Source: Allolobophora icterica (Eukaryota > Annelida > Clitellata > Crassiclitellata > Lumbricidae). Taken from it: DNA of 64,000 bases. Of the stretch, positions 55,550 through 64,000 are shown one piece after another. Below the pieces are notes generated by a model that saw only the letters and a program-made list of their open reading frames with translations, was not told the DNA's origin and did no database searches. Every line of letters begins with the position of its first letter. Position 1 is the stretch's first letter. The translations under genes were made by a program, and so were the position numbers. The DNA is taken from assembly GCA_963556255.1 (NCBI GenBank), contig OY744616.1:13922772-13986771 (forward strand). The letters run 5' to 3'.

Positions 55550-55777
55550 ATGGTTGTACATCCGGCTTGGTCGAGCTGCTTGGCTAAGTTGGCTTGCACT
55601 ATTTGCACCGACGCCAAGCATACAGGGCGTTGCGATTTAGTCGTGCTTAACCGCTTTGTTTGTCAGTTCTGTGTTAACACGAAAAAGAAAAGTTTCAAAG
55701 GATATCACTGGACATTGCCTGTAAACGGTAAGTTTTCATTAACAATTTGCGTAGTTATTTATTATTGTGTAGTCTAA
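55550..55777 (+). other. Cys-rich small ORF of unknown status
   Basis: 75 codons with six Cys in CX5CX2CX8CX9CX2C-like spacing (SSCLAKLACTICTDAK...CDLVVLNRFVCQFC), followed by a good splice-donor match (cg|gtaagt at 55728). It could be a first exon or chance. No joining exon was found: the ORF at 56957 is in the wrong phase. Confidence 0.2.
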
Positions 55778-55989
55778 CTAGTCCAGTATTGCGATAAAAC
55801 CACTGTGGTTTGTTCGAACATAATTAGGGAAGCTATTTATATAATATATTGGCTGCTGACATGCCGTCTCTGTCATTTTGGCGGATAACTTTGTCTGAAA
55901 GCAGAGACTGGTAGATAAATTTTGCAAGCTCGTAGAGTAACCATCGCCGGATAAGCATGCTGGAACAGTATCTCGATTCACAGCTGGAC

Positions 55990-56690
55990 CACGCGATTTT
56001 AGACGGTTTTGGTGACCGTTTCTGTAACTCACGCGAATGATGGAACGGTCCATTTCCAGCTCAAGGGGAGACAGGCATCAGCCACCAGCCAGGTGTCAGC
56101 ACAACTGCTACGCCATCTACACCGGGCTGTCTACGCCATCTTACAGCACAACTGCTACGCCATCCACACCGGGCTACATCCAACATCGATGACCCAGGGC
56201 TGCTCGAGACAGGAGCGGCACCATACAACAACAGCCGAAAGATTACACCATCAACCTGACCTGTGTTATGACGAGACGAGAGTGTTCCGGCCGCTGCGTC
56301 AACACCCATCCACGAGGGACTGCATATAACATCAACGCCAGACGCTACGGGCCTCAGAAACTATGAACTTGCAACTGCAAACTCTAGATTGGAAGACGTG
56401 GTAGGGCTAACGTGTGTGCGCAAACCCGCCATCGGCCACCTTTCTAGGGGTCTGAGTAAACCAAACCATTGCTAATCAGACAAACTCTCCGCGAAAATCT
56501 GACGTTAACACCATAGAGACCAGCAACTATCGTATTTTATTTTATAGTGTATTTTCCAATTGCTTTTTTTCTTTTCTTGTATTTCCTTTGTTTCATGCGC
56601 CTCTTTTGTGCATAACATGTCTGTTAGCCGGAGTGCGTTTGCAGGCGGTTCATTAAAGAATATACTTACTTACTTACTTACTTAACTAGC
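55990..56690 (+). mobile_element. Retroposon 3' end with (ACTT)n tail
   Basis: GC-richer body with a tandem pair of 'cagcacaactgctacgccat' blocks (about 56098-56177), a T-rich stretch, then 'gagtgcgtttgcaggcg', 'ttaaagaa' and a TACT/ACTT tail (about 56655-56690). The end matches the minus-strand copy at 16409. No protein is readable. Confidence 0.5.
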
Positions 56691-56956
56691 TGCGTATTTA
56701 ATGTTTGTCCATTGCTTTGCGTGAAGAAACACCAAAAAGGTCATCAAATTTTTTTGCGCTCAGGTCATCAAATTTTTTCGCGCGTGAGCACGAAAAAATT
56801 TTTTGACCTCTTTTTTGACCAGATCAGTTCAAAACTCTTTTTTGACCAGATCAGTTCAAAAATGTCTCCCCTACCTGTCAAACAAGATCGCCGCCACTGC
56901 ATATGTTAATCACGTCCGGTGTTAATTCAAACTGTGTGTCTTCGGCTTCGTTTTAG

Positions 56957-57289
56957 ATGGGAGAAAGAACAGCTGTTCTTCGCATGCCTGATGGCCAAAA
57001 GGAAAATTTCTTGATACCAAATAATTCCAAAATGACAGCTGCAATAAGAACTCTCCTGCGCATCAACGACGTACAAGCAAGGACGATCGTTTTGGTGACT
57101 AGACGTGTTGGAGGTCTATCAGTGGCTGAAGCAATATTTGGTCCTAGATGGCCTGAAGTGGTACGAAACCCACTGGCTGAAATCGGTGAACAGCCTGTGA
57201 CGAATTATTTGACTTCTTGGTGGGAAATTTTCACCAGTAATGAGGGCGGTAATGAACGACCAACAGGCTATTCACTGTCATTCATTTAA
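56957..57289 (+). CDS. Hypothetical 110-aa protein
   Basis: ATG directly follows 'cttcgttttag', so it may be a true start or an exon after a splice acceptor. The sequence is unbiased and protein-like (LRMPDGQKENFLIPNNSKMT ... VAEAIFGPRWPEVV ... NYLTSWWEIF), without repeats or low complexity. Upstream lie imperfect palindromes and a tandem 'gaccagatcagttcaaaa' pair (about 56817-56862); AATAAA lies at about 57517. No family is recognised. It could be a host gene, or an exon of an unrecognised transposon given the surroundings. Confidence 0.3.
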   Translation: MGERTAVLRMPDGQKENFLIPNNSKMTAAIRTLLRINDVQARTIVLVTRRVGGLSVAEAIFGPRWPEVVRNPLAEIGEQPVTNYLTSWWEIFTSNEGGNERPTGYSLSFI

Positions 57290-57819
57290 TGCAATTTGTA
57301 GTCTGCGTCTGTCAGTGACATTACATTGATTAGACCATTTGATTAATCTGCTGTTCTAAAGTTAATGCAAGTGGTTGCTTTTTACTTTCGTATTGCCACT
57401 AGTACTCTCAAAGACTGTCAGTCAACTTTAAGATAGTACAGCTGATGCTATGTTGTGCTTTTGCTTTTACTAGGCGTTGCTTGGTAGTTGTGTAGTTTTT
57501 TGCTGCATTCGTTGCTAATAAAGAGAGCAAACTTTCCACTGTCAGTGGAATGTGAACTGAATACTATATCATCAGTTCGTCGGTGTGGTGTTTATATTCG
57601 GGCACCGGCGGGTAGGCTACTGCTTGTACGGGTTAGTGTTAGTCTGTGGTGTGTAAGCAATACATAAGCTAAGCCTGCGCTGTGTAACAACAGCTCTAGT
57701 GAAGCTAACACTCACTCGTAGCGTTCGCATTTGAACGCCATTCCAGTGTTGACTCGGTAATATAGGCCCTATACAGCGTTCGTGCACGAACGCTTCCTGT
57801 AATAATGACCACTGTATTA

Positions 57820-57926
57820 AAGGGCAGTCGTATCAAGTCTTTGTTGTGAACCCATGAATTTAACGAAACTGGATAGCCCAGCCATTTTACGAGAAACTTA
57901 ATACCACGTCTTCTAATGACCTCCAT
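57820..57926 (-). pseudogene. Chromodomain fragment
   Basis: On the minus strand about 34 residues read VIRRRGIKFLVKWLGYP then NSWVHNKDLIRL, with the conserved VKW-GYP and NSW core of chromodomains in transposon integrases (Polinton/Maverick-like or gypsy-like). A stop lies a few codons upstream and no integrase core is near, so it is an isolated relic. Confidence 0.55.
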
Positions 57927-58007
57927 CCTAACACTTCCTGATTAGTCTTTTAGCCGTTTATACGTTTTTGTGCTTCGTATGTCCAAATAAATTAAATAAA
58001 CCAAAAG

Positions 58008-58799
58008 GATGCAAAAAATTTGTGTATTAAACTATTTGAAGTATTTAGCTCTGCAGAGAAATGCATGTATACTTCAGCAGATATCTGTCTGTTAAAAATG
58101 CTAAAACTTGACCAGATAAGGAACTATCAAATTGGTCAGCTCATGTATAAGTTGACAAGAAATCTTTTGCCTGCTAAGTTAATAACTCTCTTCAATACGG
58201 GCTCTGACATCCATTCCCACAACACTAGGTGTGCCGGCAGTTATAGACCAGGATGGGCGCGCACTAATACAAGAAAGTTTTCAATAATTGTTACCGGCCC
58301 CCAACTATGGAATACCTTACCATTGTCACTTAAACAGATGGGATCCTTTCTGAGCTTTAAAAGATCACTGCGGCAATACCTAATCACATTGGGCACTTGA
58401 TGATTGTTTCTGCCTGCTTGTACCTATCAATTTCCAACCTGTAAATTTTTCTTCCAACGATCACCTGTTTTAGCGTTACCTCTCGATTGGGTCTCCGACA
58501 AATTGTTTTGTTTTTTGTTCTATTTTTTGCCACTGCCCAAGTGTCGGCAGTGTTAGTTAAGTTGGCTATGTGTTTTCTTTTCCTCACAAATGAATGACAA
58601 TTTTAAGTATTCTAGTTGGTTACGCGCCACTGTAATTGGTCCTTGCAAATAGGTGTCCCTGGTAGCGGGAAATTTTCCCTTTAGGGCCATCTTTTGTTAC
58701 CAGCTTGCATTGTAATTATTATTCGTTTGTAATTTGAATTGTTATTTTGGTTGCAATAAAAACGATTTTTGATTTTTTTTGATTTGATTTGATTTTGAT
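58008..58799 (+). mobile_element. LINE C-terminal fragment with (TTTGA)n tail
   Basis: About 115 codons (to 58400) read like the C-terminus of LINE reverse transcriptases (LKLDQIRNYQIGQLMYKLTR, LFNTGSDIHSHNTR, KFSIIVTGPQLWNTLPLSLK, SFKRSLRQYL), then a 3' UTR and a tail of TTTGATTTGATTTGA (about 58775-58799). It splits a dispersed repeat whose uninterrupted relative is at 45700-45850. Confidence 0.75.
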
Positions 58800-58914
58800 A
58801 TCAACAAATAAGTCATAAGGCTGAGCAAAGTCATGGCTAGAGCAATGTTCGTAAATTCGTTCTCTCTGCCAAACAATCCATCACATATCCCACTTCTATA
58901 AGGTTTTGCCAGAA

Positions 58915-60230
58915 AAGAGTCTACATCTTCGTTCGATTTCAATCTGCTCATTTCCAGACATTCTCCAGCTCTCCTCTTCGTAAGAAGACCTACATAATGA
59001 GACGTATTCATAAGAAATGTTACCACTTACATCCTATTCAATTTGAGATCTTATGGTGGTACGTCTGATTGGGATTACATCAGTCTGCGCACAGCATTAC
59101 TTCGTTAAAAGGTTTCTTGCATCTGTTCAGGCTAACACCTGAATGCCGTGTTTCATCAGATTTCTAGGTTCTGGGAATGCTTTGTGACAAACCTCACATG
59201 CATACGATTCTTCACTGGGATTAAGATAATTCTCTTCAAGACGATTTTAGAGGCTGTCCCGTTTCGATATCATATACCGTTTGCTATTGAAACCTGATAA
59301 AAAAAACATGGCTGTCTGATAGACTTCATGCTTTAGCGCCTTTGCAGGGTTAACGGAGGCGCTATAATGCGGCTATATAATTGGCGCGATACATACATCC
59401 TAGGATATGTCTGTCGTCCTAACTATTGCACCTTTAAGTACTTGTGTGCAGGTGAATCTAACTGACATGTTGCGCTTATCACAAAACAAGTAGTGTTGCC
59501 TGTTGTCAGAGAAAAGCAAGAAGTTATAATCTGTCGACAGTTTAATTGTAATCGCTAATTTATTTTTTATCATGCAAGTTAATTATGTTGATTCATCTAT
59601 ATAGCAAAGAAGAGAACAACAGTATGCAACAATTGAACAACGTTTCGGTTGTATGATTGACAACATTTATAAGACACGTCGGGATGTGAACCTTGACCGC
59701 AGTGGCGGAGGATCCACCACCCCTTCATAGTCCCCGCAGTCAGTCGCTTAGGAATCACCGACTGATTTAATTAGTAATCGACTGACTTAACGACTTAGTC
59801 GACTGGCCGTAGACGTGGAAACCAACATAATTTCAACGCGACGCTTGCCTATACGATCAGACCCATACATCTTCGATTAAAGCGCTTGCGTGACATGATG
59901 TAACGTTACAGACATCACTCAGGTAGGTAGTAACTAAAGAACTAGTGACCTGGCCTCGTATAATTGTTAGACTGTTAGTGTATTGCACTGTGACCGGTAC
60001 TATATAAGCAAGTGTTGCTCCTATCCTGCTACCAATGCCTTCGTTAAAAATCGAAACTCGGAGACCGCGATTAAAGCAGTAGGCCTAAGCAAAGTATTAA
60101 GTGAAAACAGTCACTATAGCCGTCGTAGCATAGCGACTGGTTCCGACTTGAGGGCTTAGCGGCGGCGGATGGCAGCGGTTCCGGTATAGTACCCTTCTGT
60201 CTCGTTGTCTATGCAATCCTCTGGCAACAT
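58915..60230. other. No gene recognised
   Basis: Begins with the right half of the split dispersed repeat ('tctacatcttcgttcg' to about 58985). Near 59330-59390 a 'ggaggcgctataatgcggct' box resembles retroposon ends. Nothing else can be supported. Confidence 0.4.
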
Positions 60231-60232
60231 GG

Positions 60233-60548
60233 TCTTGTTGCTTATACACGAGGCCGCCCGAACATGGAGCAAAATAGGGCCTTTGCCACACCCCCTGGAA
60301 TTCACAGCTAAACCCTTCGTCGACATTGAGACGGGAACGACGTGTCCCGTTTCAATGGTTTTTTTCCCTTCTGTCGGAGAGAAATTTCTGTCTTGTTGCT
60401 TATACACGAGGCCGCCCGAACATGGAGCAAAATAGGGCCTTTGCCATACCCCCTGGAATTCACAGCTAAACCCTTCGTCGACACTGAGACGGGAACGACG
60501 TGTCCCGTTTCAATGGTTTTTTTCCCTTCTGTCGGAGAGAAATTTCTG
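60233..60548 (+). repeat. 158-bp tandem duplication
   Basis: Two adjacent units (60233-60390 and 60391-60548) differ at only a few bases by eye. Each contains 'cttatacacgaggccgcccg', 'cccttcgtcgaca' and a short palindrome 'gggaacgacgtgtccc'. Predicted frames on both strands are artefacts of the duplication. Confidence 0.9.
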
Positions 60549-60742
60549 TGGGCGCTCATGTTCCTACGTTGTCTTGATCTCTGACTTGACGCAGCGCTCT
60601 TGAATAATTAAACCGTTGCTCTGCTCTTACCTTTTAAATGGCATTTTAGAAATTTAGAGTTTACGATGCGTGTATCAGATTAAAGGAGACTTCCCTGGTT
60701 ATGCTCAATTCGCCAATGCGACCTATGTGGTTGGGTTGAAGT

Positions 60743-60783
60743 GCATGGGTTGAAGTGCCCGACCCGGGCACTTCAACCCATGC
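60743..60783. repeat. 18-bp-arm perfect hairpin, 5-nt loop
   Basis: gcatgggttgaagtgccc, GACCC, gggcacttcaacccatgc. GC-rich and perfect, so it would form a strong cruciform or RNA hairpin. A partial third copy ('ggttgggttgaagtgc') lies just upstream. Confidence 0.9.
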
Positions 60784-60794
60784 GGGTCGCAGAA

Positions 60795-60975
60795 TTGAAA
60801 TATAATCTAATCTAATCCAATCCATTCCAATCTAATTCAATATAATCTAATCCAAACTAATTTTATCTATTACAATCCGATCCAATCAAATCTCATTCAA
60901 TCTAATCCAAACTATTCGAATCAATTCCAATCTAATCAATTCCAATCTAATCCAATTCAATCTAATCTTATTTAA
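60795..60975 (+). repeat. Degenerate AATCTAATCC repeat
   Basis: About 180 bp of mixed 'aatctaatcc/aattcaatct' pentamer-to-decamer repeats, possibly a long decayed retroposon tail. Confidence 0.75.
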
Positions 60976-61632
60976 CCTTAGAACTTCTCTAGCTCAATTA
61001 TAATAATGCGCCAGGCATCAATCGAAGAGTCCGTCCGAAGAAACAGAAAGGCAACCGACGCATTTTAGCTGTTCCTCTGAATCAAACAGAACAAGGCACT
61101 CCGCTGCTGCCCGTACTCTGGTAGTGCCAGTAACAAGCCTCGATAACGGAGGAGGACGACGCCAACGACCAATTCAGCCGTAAGATGTCATTAAACACCA
61201 TGGAAACTACTAGAACAGAGCAGTTTTAGACGCATCGACGATTCCTGTAGCCTTCGATCGACCGCTGTAGTTTCTGTGTCTGACACTGATGCATGTACGC
61301 GTCGCTAGGAGTCGCTACATGCGCATCGCTGGCTGCATTCCTTCCACAAAGACGTCTACAACTGGATTGCCTCGTCCGAAAAGCCATCTGCGGTTCTCCG
61401 AGTCTGCAACCGCTGCAGTCGAACCATACAGTCAGAGGGAAGGTGTCGAAACATCGCCGGGTTAGTGCGTCAGATTATGCATGAGATTTTGTGCAGAATT
61501 TACACAGAATTTAAGATATAGGTGGCGCCGAAGAAGAACTCAGTTAACCACGGGCATGTTTTTGCCACCACGAGTGGCTAAAATTAAGATCGGGTTCTTT
61601 AGTTTATTTTAATTTATTTTATGGATCTGAAT

Positions 61633-61782
61633 CCGAGGTGAGCAGCAGTCTATAGTGGTTAGCCGAGAGGTCGAGGGTTCAAAACCCGCCAGGAATTTGT
61701 TTAGAGGCCGAGGTGAGCAGCAGTCTATAGTGGTTAGCCGAGAGGTCGAGGGTTCAAACCCCGCCTGCAATTTGTATAAAGG
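61633..61782 (+). repeat. tRNA-like dimer, 75-bp units
   Basis: Two tandem units (61633-61707, 61708-61782), each with 'tatagtggttagccgagagg' and the pol III B-box-like 'gggttcaaa(a/c)cc'. The segment where an anticodon arm should be is missing, so these are not tRNA genes. They look like heads of tRNA-derived SINEs or a decayed tRNA pair. Confidence 0.5.
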
Positions 61783-62204
61783 TTTTTCTCTTCTTGCGTC
61801 CCCAGCGAACTAACTGTAATTAGTACACTGACCGTACACCGTTGGTCGGGTGATCAGACAGCTTTGTCAGCTTTCAGAAGCTGTATGAAAACTTTGTGGG
61901 TTCTATTAATACATTATTCGCCAGACTGGAATCATTAACTGAATTAGCCCTACTAATGGAACACTGTCGTAGTCTGATGCGTTTCTACAACATAGAGAAT
62001 TCGTTTGCGCAATGTGACTATCGTTCAACAGCATGTAGGCAATATTAAGACTGATCTCTTACAACTTGCTAACCCATCGTAACCTTCCTTTGGCTTCACT
62101 GATCCGTCGGATTTGAACCTGACTTTTCCAGTGGTTTATGAGTTTTGATTGCGATCTTACTTGAAGCGGCCAGAGATGTTATGGACGTTGTGATAACGGA
62201 GCCA

Positions 62205-62242
62205 TATCATTAGATTAGATTAGAGTAGATTAGAATATTAGC
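62205..62242 (+). repeat. (ATTAG)n tail-like repeat
   Basis: Short 'attagattagattagagtag' run, probably the tail of an unrecognised retroposon; a 'tatagcgcctatcttgag' box lies about 80 bp further on. Confidence 0.4.
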
Positions 62243-62683
62243 CTACTGTACTAGAACATTTATATTTCTGAGTTGCTGTGCTAGCTATTTGTGACGCAAT
62301 GTATTCGACCATTTATATAGCGCCTATCTTGAGATTTAACTGAATTGCTATTCAGCTTCAATGACGTGACCCATTGTGATTAGTGGATCATCTGAAGATG
62401 TTTCGAGCCCTCCAGATGTTTCAGAGATTGGCTAACCTTCTGTCAGTCATTTCATGTCATGTCAAATTTTTCAATTGACCAATCTCCTCAGGAAAAGGAT
62501 GTGCGAAGTCGGGCCGGAATATGTACTGTCAAGAGCGAAAATTAACAGGAATTGACTAACGCGGAACCGGAAATAGATTGCTTAAGTCGATAATGGGCCG
62601 CTGTTTCACTTCTGCACGCAAGAAAAGCAGAAACATTTTCTAATTGAGAGTTTTCCATCTGGCCTCGTTGCTGTATGTTTATT

Positions 62684-62684
<1 letters not shown>

Positions 62685-62737
<53 letters not shown>
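62685..62737. repeat. (TA)n microsatellite
   Basis: About 50 bp of pure TA. Small Tyr-Ile frames across it are artefacts. Confidence 0.95.
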
Positions 62738-62742
<5 letters not shown>

Positions 62743-64000
62743 TAATGCATATAATACAATGTACATACACAATTGTCCCATCAATGTGTGTGTGTTGGCT
62801 GGGAGAGATTAAGTACATATATAGGCCTACATATATAATTATACATATTTATATGCGTAAACATGCATGTTTAAACATTTATATTGCACCTTTAACAAAA
62901 GCAAAGGCGCTGTATAAGTGTAGACAGAAATAGATTAATATGCATATGATGACAGAACCACGTCATAGATAAAGCGACATTATTCTTTGATAGGTTACAG
63001 GTCGACACAATCATGACGAGCAGATCGTTATAATTTTAGAACCTATATTATATTTATATTTGTTGATATGCCGATATATGCATTGTGTATGCCTACTGCT
63101 TATAATTCCATGAATTCGCATGCGATTGTGCAAAATTCAAATTGTCAATATGTCTTCGTTCAAAGTGAAATTAAAACTTATTGCTGTCATCCGGGCTTTT
63201 ATTAGAGTTGGTTGATTTGATGCAGGAGATTGTTGTGGTGATGTATACGTCTGAGCCATTATGTCTCGGTGATATTAATCGGAGCTTCGCCTTTTTGCAC
63301 GTGAGTCGAAGCCAGTCGTGTCGAATAACGAGTTCAGTAGATAAGCAAAATTCTGTAGTGATAAAATCTTGTAACACGTTTAAACAAAGGTAGCAGATGG
63401 TTCTATCTTTAACTAGAAGTTTCATTGCTTCAACTCTATATTGGCAGTAACGTCAGCGATTCAAGCGGTTCGCTTTGCAGTTGTGTGGTCAAAACGGTTC
63501 GACTTGTTTCTGTAGTGGTCAAACCTCACATGGTTTAATTACATATGCACTTGACGCTTGTAATTTCTCTTTCGTCTGCAGACGAAATATATCCATAAAT
63601 GTATTTTCTATGCATGCACACATATTTAGATCTACGTTTCTATGCCCCAAGATTAACGATGTTTTGCTCTAGCTCACGGAATTATATCGCCAGTCAAGAC
63701 CATTTTGTTGTTTGACTTTTTGCTTAGTCTTCACGCCTTACGACTCTCTAAAGGCTATGAACGGGCTATTTATAAATTGCGACAATTCACGTCTCACGTC
63801 CTCCTGCAGCAGTCTATCAACATTATAGGCAATTTCTCCTTTAGAAATGTTGTCGCAGAATTTTCCGGAAAAATCGATTTCAACCCGAAATTCTATGACT
63901 TATCGTCAGTCATTCCACATGTTAGAAGCCCTAGGTCTGCAGACTATATTTTAGCTCATTTAGGGTATGTGGAAGCTGCCAACAGTGTCTTTGATCACTG
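62738..64000. other. No gene recognised
   Basis: AT-rich sequence. Two opposed frames of 70-84 codons at 63171-63425 show no family resemblance. A 'gcaaaggcgctgtataagtg' box near 62905 resembles a retroposon end. Confidence 0.4.

Noticed and set aside
55550..57289. Two-exon gene joining the Cys-rich ORF and the 110-aa ORF
   Set aside because: The splice phase does not fit: joining at 55728 and 56957 gives an early stop.
60097..60584. Several 64-83-codon ORFs on both strands
   Set aside because: Duplicated by the 158-bp tandem repeat and without family resemblance.

Overview
The window is metazoan nuclear DNA, AT-rich and loaded with transposons. It is probably from a marine invertebrate, but no host gene in it fixes the taxon. 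Evidence for this is the set of long poly-C2H2 zinc-finger genes with canonical TGEKP linkers, the palindrome TAGGCCTA at 25 or more sites, and a mix of Ty3/gypsy, CR1/L2-like LINE, hAT, Tc1/mariner and ISL2EU-like elements. There are no bacterial operons, rRNA genes or CRISPR arrays.

Layout. Positions 1-43180 are a tandem array of one duplicated unit. Each unit holds, in order, a spacer with a decayed immunoglobulin-like fragment, a dispersed repeat containing GCGACCGTATGGCC, a single-exon-looking zinc-finger CDS on the + strand, a decayed finger tail, and a conserved 3' spacer. Five zinc-finger genes are present (ATGs at 3682, 19599, 25883, 32484, 39727; 496-583 aa, 16-18 fingers each). The window opens inside the 3' spacer of a further upstream unit. 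Copies differ by gained, lost and degenerate fingers. Copy 2 has a stop in a linker. Copy 5 is a mosaic, resembling copy 1 at its 5' end and copy 4 in the middle and 3' part.

The array is an insertion trap. Because each unit has paralogues, empty sites can be read directly. The main insertion is an intact Ty3/gypsy retrotransposon (7804-16070) with by-eye identical 1229-bp LTRs, a 4-bp AGTA target duplication, a tRNA-Leu-type primer site, a polypurine tract and one uninterrupted 1953-codon Gag-Pol frame. This frame starts inside the 5' LTR and reads through the primer-binding site. Other insertions are several hAT-type MITEs with 8-bp target duplications, a mariner-derived foldback element at a TA, a 1.4-kb element with 17-bp terminal repeats, and LINE ends.

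Positions 43180-64000 hold no convincing host gene. They contain a CT-rich microsatellite, a hAT element with a relative inserted into it in opposite orientation (46573-48678), a CR1/L2-like LINE reverse transcriptase with one frameshift (48757-50640), further hAT MITEs, and a decayed ISL2EU-type transposon (about 52484-55355) with a YqaJ nuclease on one strand and a DDE_Tnp_4 transposase on the other. After that come retroposon 3' ends, a chromodomain fragment, a 110-aa unknown ORF, a 158-bp tandem duplication and a tRNA-like dimer.

How the parts relate (inference): the tandem zinc-finger cluster fits birth-and-death evolution of DNA-binding proteins, often linked to transposon control. The dense transposon load in its spacers fits that picture but does not prove it.
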